Assembly (NCBI GenBank): GCA_020056125.1
Contig: JAGVIJ010000047.1
Span: 1 to 13,432 of the forward strand
Origin: a bacterium
GTDB lineage: Bacteria > Patescibacteriota > Patescibacteriia > 2-12-FULL-60-25
Length of the DNA stretch: 13,432 nt
Direction: 5' to 3'
Shown here: positions 5,162 to 11,142 of the stretch, in pieces
Position numbering within the stretch: the stretch's first letter is position 1
How the letters are laid out: every line of letters begins with the position of its first letter
The notes under the pieces: model-generated
What the model was told of the DNA's origin: nothing
What the model saw: only the letters and a program-made list of their open reading frames with translations
Database searches by the model: none
Program-made: the position numbers and the translations under genes

Positions 5162-5268
5162 AAGAAAAAACAGCGTCCACATTTTATGCTGCAGAACGCC
5201 TAGCCTCCGCTTCGCGGAGTCGTCGTTGAACAGGCTTCGCTTATAAAATGCAGACGTTGTTTTTTCTT
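5162..5268. terminator. Long bidirectional hairpin between the 4081 gene and topA
   Basis: 5162-5187 pairs imperfectly with 5243-5268 over about 26 bp, with an A-run on the left and T-run on the right, so each strand ends in U. Inside lies a second perfect hairpin CTCCGC-TTC-GCGGAG. It starts just after the stop of the plus-strand gene, and topA converges from the other side. Size and nesting exceed an ordinary terminator and suggest a MITE-like palindromic element doing terminator work. Confidence 0.7.
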
Positions 5269-5309
5269 GGTATATAAATACTAGTAAACGATTCAACCCC
5301 TATCGAGCA

Positions 5310-5329
5310 CCTGCCTGCCGGCAGGCAGG
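5310..5329. repeat. 20-bp perfect palindrome
   Basis: CCTGCCTGCCGGCAGGCAGG is fully self-complementary. It sits in non-coding DNA downstream of topA. No second copy is in this window, but the sequence type recalls small palindromic repeats dispersed in CPR genomes (recalled, not checked). Confidence 0.75.
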
Positions 5330-5380
5330 CCGTAAGGCAACAGCGTAAGCGCGCGGAAAAAGACTGGCCATGTTTGGGTG

Positions 5381-5438
5381 CAGGGGCGGTTGCACGCCCA
5401 ACCGCCCCTGCAAAAGGGGTCTAAGGGGCAACGCCCCT
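5381..5438. repeat. Two adjacent GC-rich hairpins downstream of topA
   Basis: CAGGGGCGGTT (5381-5391) pairs perfectly with AACCGCCCCTG (5400-5410) around an 8-nt loop. AGGGGC-AAC-GCCCCT (5424-5438) is a second hairpin 20 bp before the topA stop codon. On the minus strand the latter could help terminate topA, but no U-run follows it directly. The rest of 5161-5458 contains no supportable gene. Confidence 0.65.
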
Positions 5439-5458
5439 ATAAATTATTTATCCCTATT

Positions 5459-7681
5459 TTATTCCACGCTGATTTGGTAGCCGCAACCCTCTTTGGGGCA
5501 AACGATTTTTTTGCCTTTGGCAGTCAGGGTTGGGTGTCCGCACTGCGGACAGGGTTCGCCGGTCGGGCGATCCCAAAACGCTTGGTCGCATTCAGGATAA
5601 CGATCGCAGGAAAAAAAGATTTTACCTTTTTTGGAGCGGCGCTCCACGATTTGGCCTTTGTTACATTTGGGGCAGACCACGGGTTTGCCTTCTTTGTCCG
5701 CCACCACCTTGACCACTTTTTTAATGGTTTTACATTCCGGATATTTGGAACAAGCGATGAACGGACCGTAGCGTCCGACTTTTTTAACCATCTCCGCGCC
5801 GCAGGTCGGGCATTTTTCTCCGGTTGGTTCGGGCGCGGCCTTGGGTTGATCGCCCGGCAATGGCTTAGTGCCCTTACATTCCGGATAGTTGGTACAGGCT
5901 AAAAACTTTCCATAACGGCCATGCTTTAAAGCCATGGCTCCGCCGCACTTGGGACAGGTTTCGTTAGCTGCTTCTTTTTGCGCTTCGGTCTCTAGGGTTT
6001 TTTCTTGAGTCATAAGATTTTTTGCAAAAGGTGTATAAAATTCTTTGATTACCGGACGCCAAGCAACTTCGCCATCCGCGATTTTATCCAAAGCGTTTTC
6101 CATCTTGGCGGTAAACTCCACATTCACGATGTCCGGAAAACGTTTGACTAAAAGTTCGATGACCTCAAAGGCGATGTCCGTGGGTTTGAGGCGTTTTTTA
6201 TCATCCCGCTCCACATAACCGCGATCAATCACCGTGGCGATGGTGGGCGCATAAGTGGATGGCCGGCCGATATCAAAATTTTCCAGAGCTTTGACCAAGG
6301 TGGCATCAGAAAACCGAGCCGGGGGTTCGGTAAAATGCTGTTTGCCCTCGATGTTTGAGGAGGTTACTTTTTCGCCTTCAACCAAAACCGGCAAAAATTT
6401 ATCCTTGTCTTGATCCGGATAAAGTTTGAGATAGCCGTCGAACATCACTTGTTGACCCGTGGCGCGGAAAGTAAAACGTCCGGCCGCCAGATCGGCGCTG
6501 GTGTTTTTGAGTTTGGCATCGGGCATTTGCGTGGCCATAGCTCTTTGCCAGATGAGCTCGTACAACTTTAACTGGTCGGAGTCCAAAAAATTCGCGAGTT
6601 GTTCCGGACTGCGGCTGGGGTCAGTCGGGCGAACAGCCTCGTGCGCTTCTTGGGCGAGTTTGCTTTTGGTCTTATGGCGGCGCGGTTCATCCAGCGCATA
6701 TTTTTCGCCGTAGTGTGTTTTTAGGTATCCTGCGGATTCAGTTAAAAATTTGTCAGCCAAATTTACCGAGTCAGTACGCATGTAAGTGATGAGACCGGTT
6801 GCTCCTTCATCGCCCAACTCCAAACCTTCGTAGAGTTTTTGAGCTAGAGTCATGGTTTTGCTGGCCGAGAAACCCAAACGCTTGTTAGCCTCTTGTTGCA
6901 AAGTGGAGGTGGTGAACGGCGCCGGAGGTTCAGCTTTTTTCTCTTTGGATTGCACGGTCGCGACTTTAAAATCTTGGCCTTTGAGTTCCTCCAATAATTT
7001 ATCAGCCTCATCCTTATTTTTAATGGCCATTTTATCTATGGTCTCGCCACCCAGCGCGTGCAACTTGGCATCAAACGGTTCTTTCTTTTTAGATTGAAAC
7101 TCACCTTCGATGGTCCAATATTCCTCGGGTTTGAAAGCCGTAATTTCTTGTTCGCGCTCCACAATCATACGCACAGCCACTGACTGCACGCGGCCAGCCG
7201 AGAGTCCGCCTTTGATTTGGCGCCATAAAAATGGAGAGAGTTTATAGCCCACCAGCCGATCCAATACACGGCGCGCTTGTTGAGCGTCCACCAATTTCAA
7301 ATCCAAATGGCGCGGATGCTCCAGAGCATTTTTGATGGCTTCTTTGGTGATTTCATGAAAAGTGATGCGTTTCAGCTTGTCCGGTTCTTCATCTAAAATT
7401 TGCGCCAAGTGCCAGGAGATGGCTTCGCCCTCGCGGTCCGAGTCAGTGGCGAAGAGCACGGCGTCGGCTTTTTTGGCTGCGGCTTTTAATTCTTTTATCC
7501 GCGCTCGATATTCTGAAGAAACCGTATATGACGGCTCAAAATCATGTTCCACATCAACGCCCAGTTTGGATTTGGGTAAATCGCGCACATGACCATAGCT
7601 GGCCACGACCTTATAATCCGACCCCAAAAAGCGCGAAATGGTTTTGGCTTTGGTGGGAGATTCGACAATTACGAGCTTCAT
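5459..7681 (-). CDS. topA: DNA topoisomerase I (type IA)
   Basis: This 740-aa enzyme relaxes negative supercoils by single-strand passage. The Toprim domain (about 1-115) has E7 in VIVESPTKAKTI and the metal-binding D80-S-D82-R-E84 in TDSDREGE. The catalytic tyrosine is Y300 in LITYMRTDS. RPTDPSR (351-357) and FDIGRPSTYAPTI (469-481) are further family motifs. The C-terminus carries four zinc-ribbon repeats: C576/C579/C596/C602, C624/C627/C644/C650, C670/C673/C692/C698, and a shorter C711/C714/C728/C733. These bind single-stranded DNA. The core plus C-terminal zinc ribbons gives a normal bacterial TopA layout. No strong ribosome site precedes the ATG (TTCCCAAATAATT upstream). It appears monocistronic, between the hairpin region and the DUF559 cassette. 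Confidence 0.97.
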   Translation of the reverse strand: MKLVIVESPTKAKTISRFLGSDYKVVASYGHVRDLPKSKLGVDVEHDFEPSYTVSSEYRARIKELKAAAKKADAVLFATDSDREGEAISWHLAQILDEEPDKLKRITFHEITKEAIKNALEHPRHLDLKLVDAQQARRVLDRLVGYKLSPFLWRQIKGGLSAGRVQSVAVRMIVEREQEITAFKPEEYWTIEGEFQSKKKEPFDAKLHALGGETIDKMAIKNKDEADKLLEELKGQDFKVATVQSKEKKAEPPAPFTTSTLQQEANKRLGFSASKTMTLAQKLYEGLELGDEGATGLITYMRTDSVNLADKFLTESAGYLKTHYGEKYALDEPRRHKTKSKLAQEAHEAVRPTDPSRSPEQLANFLDSDQLKLYELIWQRAMATQMPDAKLKNTSADLAAGRFTFRATGQQVMFDGYLKLYPDQDKDKFLPVLVEGEKVTSSNIEGKQHFTEPPARFSDATLVKALENFDIGRPSTYAPTIATVIDRGYVERDDKKRLKPTDIAFEVIELLVKRFPDIVNVEFTAKMENALDKIADGEVAWRPVIKEFYTPFAKNLMTQEKTLETEAQKEAANETCPKCGGAMALKHGRYGKFLACTNYPECKGTKPLPGDQPKAAPEPTGEKCPTCGAEMVKKVGRYGPFIACSKYPECKTIKKVVKVVADKEGKPVVCPKCNKGQIVERRSKKGKIFFSCDRYPECDQAFWDRPTGEPCPQCGHPTLTAKGKKIVCPKEGCGYQISVE

Positions 7682-7781
7682 AATTATTTGGGAAGATACT
7701 TGAGACTGGTGTTTCTGTCAATTTTTCGTGCTGGGTATCGGGTCATCTGATTCTCTTTTTTTAAGGCAAGGCATCTCTTCT

Positions 7782-7822
7782 GATTCTCCCCCTTAGGGTA
7801 AGGGGGAGCTAGAGGGGGTTAG
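7782..7822 (+). repeat. Left inverted repeat of the DUF559 cassette
   Basis: CTCCCCCTTA (7786-7795), GGG, TAAGGGGGAG (7799-7808) form a perfect hairpin, followed by a stretch ending GGGGGTTAG. The TTA at 7819-7821 within the repeat is the TAA stop codon of the minus-strand DUF559 gene. Confidence 0.8.
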
Positions 7823-8184
7823 TTCCGATTTTTTATTTCAAAATGAATCATTTCCAACACCGACTCCATGTCTGCTAATACCTCATTGTTCCAAAATCTC
7901 AACACCTTGATATCATTGTCTGCCAAGAAATGTTCTCGTTTTTTATCGTATTCTTGGTGATTTTTTTCTGAATGTTGCCCGCCGTCCAATTCAATAGCCA
8001 GCCGCAATTTGGGACAATAAAAATCTATAATATAAGGACCAACACTATATTGACGGAGAAATCTCAGCTCAGGTAGCTGTCTTCCACGAATATAATGCCA
8101 TAGTAATTTTTCAACATCTGTTGGATTGTTTCTTAGATTACGACGATATCCCTTACGGGAAAGATGATTATATTTGTATCTCAT
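7819..8184 (-). CDS. DUF559 (Vsr/restriction-endonuclease-like fold) protein
   Basis: 121 aa, a full-length DUF559 protein of the PD-(D/E)xK nuclease-like superfamily related to Vsr. The N-terminal basic helix RRNLRNNPTDVEKLLWHYIR (14-33) is followed by the core FLRQYSVGPYIIDFYCP (42-58) and LAIELDGGQH (62-71). Candidate active-site residues are D54, E65 and D67, with Q70-H71 after them, and the family ending VLRFWNNEVL is at 94-103. The family is widely annotated as endonuclease-like, but its target is not established. The gene sits alone between inverted palindromic repeats that also provide its stop codon, suggesting a link between the nuclease and the repeats. No good ribosome site precedes the ATG. 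Cytoplasmic. Confidence 0.92.
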   Translation of the reverse strand: MRYKYNHLSRKGYRRNLRNNPTDVEKLLWHYIRGRQLPELRFLRQYSVGPYIIDFYCPKLRLAIELDGGQHSEKNHQEYDKKREHFLADNDIKVLRFWNNEVLADMESVLEMIHFEIKNRN

Positions 8185-8193
8185 AAGTCGGCG

Positions 8194-8234
8194 CTAACCC
8201 CTCCTGGCCTCCCCTTACCCTAAGGGGAGGAATG
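8194..8234 (-). repeat. Right inverted repeat of the DUF559 cassette
   Basis: CCTCCCCTTA (8208-8217), CCC, TAAGGGGAGG (8221-8230) form a perfect hairpin. As reverse complement it aligns with the left repeat. The stem differences from the left copy (CT versus TC on one arm, AG versus GA on the other) are compensatory. Confidence 0.8.
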
Positions 8235-8256
8235 GAAGGATCCGGTTTTGTCTTAC

Positions 8257-9411
8257 TTATTCTAAAGGGAGATCGGGAAAGTTTGTTGAGGTAAATTGTT
8301 GCCCCATGCGGCTGCGGGAATAGGTTTGTCCGCCTTGGGTTTCAATCAGCCCTTTAAGATCCAGGGATGTGAGGCGAGATGATATCTCGGCCGGCGAAAT
8401 TTCCAGTGCGCGAATCAGCTCGTCTTTATGCAGTGGCCGATCAAGGATTTCAAGTAATTCGCGCTCCTCGTCCGTGATTTGAAAATTGCTTAGCGGCGCG
8501 TGGCCGTTTTCCGCCGGATCGAAAATACGCAAAACATCCTCGGATCCGGTGCAGGGGATGGCTCCGAATTTGAGCAGGTTGTTGGTGCCGCGGGATTGCT
8601 CGCTGGTAATGGGGCCGGGCACCACAAAAACATCGCGGTTTTCCTCCAGCGCCAGTTTAGCGGTAATCAATGAGCCGGATCTCTCCGAAGCCTCAATTAC
8701 CACCGTGGCCACGCCCAGCGCGGCAATGATGCGGTTGCGCAGGGGAAAGAGATGTTTGAAGCTGGGTGTGCCGGGTGGGAGTTCGCTGATTAAAGTTCCG
8801 TTTTGTTCCAAAATGCGTTTAGCCAAAGGTAAATTATTATGCGGATACATGGTTGAGTCTGCACAACCCGTGGCCAGCACGGCAATGGTTTTGCCTCCGG
8901 CCTCCAAAGCCGATTGATGAGCGCAACCGTCGATGCCCAGCGCCATGCCGGAGATAATTTCGCAACCCGCTAAAGCCAGTTCGCGACTCAACATCTGCGC
9001 GACCCTGGCGCCGTACGCGGTCATGGCGCGCGTGCCCACAATGGCAATGGGCCGGTTGAGTTGAAGTTTGGCGCCGCGGATAAATAAACAAGCCGGGGGA
9101 TCATTGGAATGTTTGAGATAGGTGGGGAATTCAGGGTCATCGTCTAAAACAAAACGAATTTGCTCGGCATCTAGCCGTCGCGCCAGCATCTCTGATACCA
9201 CAGTTGGCCGCCAAATTAAATATTTGGCAGTGGTCGGGCGGTTTACTCCTAAAGATTCAAGTTTTGAACCGCTGACCTGCAGAGCCTTTTCTCCTTGGTT
9301 GGTATATAGCGCGCGCAACTTGCGCAGAGTCCTGGCGCCGAAGCCGTCAAACCACGCTAAAGTCAGCCACCCCAATCGGCTTTGATTCCAGATATTTAAA
9401 AGTTCTTCCAT
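8257..9411 (-). CDS. dprA: DNA-processing protein DprA/Smf
   Basis: 384 aa. DprA binds incoming single-stranded DNA during natural transformation and loads RecA. An N-terminal HhH/SAM-like part covers about 10-65. The Rossmann-fold DNA-binding domain (about 88-298) has IVGTRAMTAYG (124-134), SGMALGIDGCAH (154-165), FPLRNRIIA (222-230) and VVIEASERSGSLITA (237-251). A C-terminal winged-helix-like domain (about 312-365, ERELLEILDRPLHKDELI) is present. Length and order match full-size DprA. Transformation genes are often kept in CPR bacteria, which fits uptake of nucleic acid by reduced cells. Upstream, a weak AGG lies near the ATG. The gene lies between the DUF559 cassette and the RAYT/repeat region. 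Confidence 0.96.
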   Translation of the reverse strand: MEELLNIWNQSRLGWLTLAWFDGFGARTLRKLRALYTNQGEKALQVSGSKLESLGVNRPTTAKYLIWRPTVVSEMLARRLDAEQIRFVLDDDPEFPTYLKHSNDPPACLFIRGAKLQLNRPIAIVGTRAMTAYGARVAQMLSRELALAGCEIISGMALGIDGCAHQSALEAGGKTIAVLATGCADSTMYPHNNLPLAKRILEQNGTLISELPPGTPSFKHLFPLRNRIIAALGVATVVIEASERSGSLITAKLALEENRDVFVVPGPITSEQSRGTNNLLKFGAIPCTGSEDVLRIFDPAENGHAPLSNFQITDEERELLEILDRPLHKDELIRALEISPAEISSRLTSLDLKGLIETQGGQTYSRSRMGQQFTSTNFPDLPLE

Positions 9412-9446
9412 ATTATTAACCTGTTTTTTTGTCTTTAATGTCGATC

Positions 9447-9504
9447 GTAGGGGCGCGGTTTCCGCGCCCGATTCTGAATTCGGGCGAGGCGACCTCGCCC
9501 CTAC
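9447..9504. repeat. REPIN-like repeat, copy 1
   Basis: 58 bp running GTAGGGGCG to CGCCCCTAC. It contains two hairpins, GGGCGCGG-TTT-CCGCGCCC and GGGCGAGG-CGA-CCTCGCCC, joined by GATTCTGAATTC-like sequence. It is preceded by AATGTCGATC, shared with copy 2. It lies between dprA and the 3' end of the RAYT gene. Confidence 0.85.
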
Positions 9505-9547
9505 CTCTGGACGCGGGGTTTAATTCCAGATTTTCCTCGTCTAATCT

Positions 9548-10059
9548 TCATTGCAAAGGATTGTCGGCGATATATTGCCGGATCCTGTCCATGTCTCGTT
9601 CATCTCGGATTATGTGTTTCCAATAATTACGTTGCCATAAACGGAACCCAACCGTATCGTGCATAGAATTTACGTTTTTTGTGGATTGATATTTAAAATA
9701 GGCAATAATTTGTCCCAATGTCGATCGTAGGGGCGCGGTTTCCGCGCCCGATTTACAATTAGGGCGAGGTGACCTCGCCCCTATGTTTAGAGGATTATTT
9801 TCAACGATACAAACGATGCCGTGCATATGATTTGGCATAATGGAGAATTCGTCTAATTCGACGGTTGGATAATGTTCCTTGATATCCAACCAGCATTTTT
9901 TACTATGTCTCCACTCTCATTTAATTTCATTTTTTCATCCACAATATCGCCAAATAAACTTTTTCTTTCATGTGCGCAAATCGTTACAAAATACGCTTCG
10001 CGCGTGGAATAGTTATATTGCGGCAGACGGATCGATTTGCGGCACGGCTGGATATCCAT
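9548..10059 (-). pseudogene. REP-associated tyrosine transposase (RAYT, Y1/HUH), frameshifted
   Basis: RAYTs are single-stranded DNA HUH nucleases that recognise REP hairpins. The 5' part (from 10059) reads MDIQPCRKSIRLPQYNYSTR and then EAYFVTICAHERKSLFGDIV. After a run of six A (minus strand, 9896-9901) the match continues in another frame as CWLDIKEHYPTVELDEFSIM, then PNHMHGIV, which holds the HUH histidines. One A is missing from the run. Downstream, LGQIIAYFKYQSTKN has the probable catalytic tyrosine region, and WQRNYWKHIIRDERDMDRIR is conserved. A REPIN-like copy (9727-9784) is read through in frame as GARSPRPNCKSGAETAPLRS. The frame ends at TGA (9548-9550) exactly where the family has Trp (NPL-K/Q-W); reading on gives RLDEENLELNP, the expected tail. 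Two lesions make it a likely pseudogene unless the A-run is slippery. Confidence 0.88.
9727..9784. repeat. REPIN-like repeat, copy 2, inside the RAYT reading frame
   Basis: Same architecture as copy 1: GGGCGCGG-TTT-CCGCGCCC, a linker, then GGGCGAGG-TGA-CCTCGCCC, with the same AATGTCGATC flank. It is translated as part of the RAYT protein without breaking the frame. Confidence 0.85.
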
Positions 10060-10111
10060 ATATATTAATCGCTTCCATATTTCGCAGCCGCTGTCAAGAT
10101 GGGGATAAGAT

Positions 10112-10169
10112 GTAGGGGCGCGGTTTCCGCGCTCAATTTAAAATTCGGGCGAGGTGACCTCGCCTTTAC
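10112..10169. repeat. REPIN-like repeat, copy 3 (decayed)
   Basis: GTAGGGGCGCGG-TTT-CCGCGCTC then linker and GGGCGAGG-TGA-CCTCGCCTTTAC. Both outer ends carry changes that weaken the stems. It lies 52 bp upstream of the RAYT start codon. Confidence 0.8.
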
Positions 10170-10177
10170 GTTTGGGC

Positions 10178-10201
10178 GGGCGCAATGAATTGCGCCCCTA
10201 C
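10178..10201. repeat. REP-like single hairpin with different inner stem
   Basis: GGGCGCAA-TGAA-TTGCGCCC followed by CTAC. It is a half unit whose inner stem is CAA/TTG instead of CGG/CCG. Confidence 0.75.
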
Positions 10202-10226
10202 GTTTTTCGATTCAATCCCCAATGTC

Positions 10227-10266
10227 GTAGGGGCGTGATTCATCACGCCCGATTCCGAATTCGGGC
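10227..10266. repeat. REPIN-like repeat, truncated copy with third inner stem
   Basis: GTAGGGGCGTGA-TTCA-TCACGCCC then GATTCCGAATTCGGGC, where similarity to the other copies ends abruptly and GC-rich former coding DNA begins. The second hairpin is missing. AATGTC precedes it as in copies 1 and 2. Confidence 0.8.
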
Positions 10267-10461
10267 GCAGACTGCGGCGGCCACGTACATGACGTTCTCG
10301 ATGTAGGGCTCGTGGTTGGCCATGCAGAAGCCGTAGTTGTCCTGCTCCTCGGAGAGCCGCAGGGCGTAGAGCACGTCCACCACGCGTGGGATCTCGGGCA
10401 TCATGCATGCCCGGCAGTAGCTAAAGCGGTATCCGGTCTCTTTCAGTTAGGCGACGTCCAT
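10266..10461 (-). pseudogene. Broken GC-rich small gene with strong expression signals
   Basis: An ATG at 10461 follows AGGAGG (10467-10472) with 5-nt spacing and a strong promoter (10502-10530). The frame reads MDVA, then TAA (10447-10449), then resumes without another stop as LKETGYRFSYCRACMMPEIP and on through RVVDVLYALRLSEEQDNYGF to about residue 64, where a truncated REPIN-like repeat begins. It therefore has a nonsense codon near the start and has lost its 3' end and terminator. Codon choice is strongly GC-ending (GAG, CTC, GTG, GCC), unlike the core genes. An internal ATG at 10404 could start a short remnant. The family is not recognised. The promoter and ribosome-site layout resembles the 118-aa gene at 11143-11499. 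Confidence 0.65.
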
Positions 10462-10501
10462 GGGTTCCTCCTGGTTGGAAAACATTGTGCTGATGCAAAA
10501 A

Positions 10502-10530
10502 AACATAACACAAAATTTCAAAAACGTCAA
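10502..10530 (-). promoter_or_regulatory. Promoter of the broken small gene
   Basis: Minus strand: TTGACG (plus 10525-10530), 17-bp spacer, TATGTT (plus 10502-10507). The start would be near 10495, giving an mRNA leader of about 34 nt that carries the AGGAGG site. It is divergent from the hicBA promoter, 44 bp away. Confidence 0.7.
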
Positions 10531-10574
10531 GGCGGGACGACTCGAAATTTGCCCAAAGCCGAAGTCATTAGTTT

Positions 10575-10604
10575 TTGACACCCCCGCTAAAAAAAGGATA
10601 TAAT
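10575..10604 (+). promoter_or_regulatory. hicBA promoter (consensus sigma-70)
   Basis: TTGACA (10575-10580), 18-bp spacer, TATAAT (10599-10604): both boxes are perfect. Transcription should begin near 10611, only about 3 nt before the hicB ATG, so the mRNA is probably leaderless. Confidence 0.85.
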
Positions 10605-10613
10605 TCAAACAAT

Positions 10614-10832
10614 ATGCAATTTAATGCGGTCTATCAGAAACATGGCAAGTGGTACCTCGGGTGGGTAGAGGAGATTCCAGGAGTTAATACTCAGGGAAAA
10701 ACACTCAAAGAGGTTAAGGAAAATTTAAAGGAAGCTTTATTTTTAGTGCTGGAAACGAATAAAATTTTGTTAGAAAAAGAGCGTCCGCGTGGTCGGATGA
10801 TTCGTGAGCAAATACTTTTACAAAATGCATGA
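10614..10832 (+). CDS. hicB: HicB-family antitoxin
   Basis: 72 aa: MQFNAVYQKHGKWYLGWVEE then IPGVNTQGKTLKEVKENLKEALFLVLE. This is the compact HicB fold, a partial RNase H-like domain that covers the active site of HicA. The W-Y-x-G-x-V-x-E-I-P-G-V-x-T-Q-G-x-T motif is characteristic. No clear C-terminal HTH or ribbon DNA-binding domain is present, so operator binding may rely on the complex or be absent. An upstream in-frame ATG at 10575 is rejected because it lies within the promoter, whose -10 box would be inside the gene. The stop overlaps the hicA start (ATGA, 10829-10832), a translational coupling layout with antitoxin first. Confidence 0.9.
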   Translation: MQFNAVYQKHGKWYLGWVEEIPGVNTQGKTLKEVKENLKEALFLVLETNKILLEKERPRGRMIREQILLQNA

Positions 10833-11017
10833 AGCGGCGCGATTTAGTTAAACATTTAAGAGTGCAGGGCTGTGTATTTGTCCGGGAAGGGGCAAACCAC
10901 AGCATCTTTTTAAATCCATTGATAAATAGAGTATCTACGGTGCCCAGACACAATGAAGTTGATGATTTTTTAGCTAAAAAGATTTGCAAAGATTTGGGCA
11001 TCTCGCCTCCGCTATAA
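10829..11017 (+). CDS. hicA: HicA-family mRNA interferase toxin
   Basis: 62 aa with a dsRBD-like fold. HicA toxins cut mRNA independently of or on the ribosome and are neutralised by HicB. The N-terminus KRRDLVKHLRVQGCVFVREG (2-21) is followed by NHSIFLNP with the catalytic histidine H24, and STVPRHNEVDDFLAKKICKD (36-55) is the family's usual ending. Length is typical. It overlaps hicB by 4 bp and has no ribosome site of its own, so it is translated by coupling. The stop codon is inside the A-run that forms the U-tail of the opposing gene's terminator; no plus-strand terminator is visible. Confidence 0.9.
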   Translation: MKRRDLVKHLRVQGCVFVREGANHSIFLNPLINRVSTVPRHNEVDDFLAKKICKDLGISPPL

Positions 11018-11061
11018 AAAAAGAGGGAAGGAGAAGCAGGGTGTGCCTCAATCCTTCCCTC
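11016..11061 (-). terminator. Rho-independent terminator of the 118-aa gene
   Basis: Minus strand: GAGGGAAGGA (plus 11052-11061) pairs perfectly with TCCTTCCCTC (plus 11023-11032), followed by seven U (A-run 11016-11022). It begins 82 nt after the stop codon at 11143. Another hairpin, TTCAGCCG-GCT-CGGCTGAA (11088-11106), lies in the same 3' UTR. Confidence 0.85.
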
Positions 11062-11142
11062 ACGGAGAAACAGAGGATGATGGGTGTTTCAGCCGGCTCG
11101 GCTGAAGGCTTGCCTGGATTCTTGCATGAATCGCTTCCACGA

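Larger units (their letters stand above)
7782..8234. mobile_element. DUF559 gene cassette bounded by 41-bp inverted palindromic repeats
   Basis: The two flanks (7782-7822 and the reverse complement of 8194-8234) match at about 33 of 41 positions and face each other across one 121-aa gene. Each flank holds a perfect 10-bp-arm hairpin plus a GGGGTTAG inner end abutting the gene; the left one even supplies the stop codon. Nothing else lies between topA and dprA. The structure looks like a self-contained movable unit (inference). Confidence 0.6.

Noticed and set aside
5378..5902. 174-aa plus-strand open frame opposite the topA 3' end
   Set aside because: It is antisense to the zinc-ribbon region of topA, which has full family conservation; no ribosome site or recognisable domain.
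9548..9550. UGA recoding (Trp or Gly) in this organism
   Set aside because: parA and the 4081 gene end naturally at TGA and conserved proteins here use normal Trp codons; a nonsense mutation in a decaying transposase is simpler.
9447..10266. CRISPR array
   Set aside because: Repeat copies are irregularly spaced, differ in length and are REPIN-like double hairpins with no unique spacers of constant size.
10166..10408. 80-aa minus-strand frame starting MHDARDP
   Set aside because: It is out of frame with the ATG that has AGGAGG and runs through REP hairpins; very Arg-rich in the manner of an off-frame reading of GC-rich DNA.
10575..10613. N-terminal extension of hicB to the ATG at 10575
   Set aside because: It would place the consensus -10 TATAAT inside the gene; HicB homology starts at the ATG at 10614.
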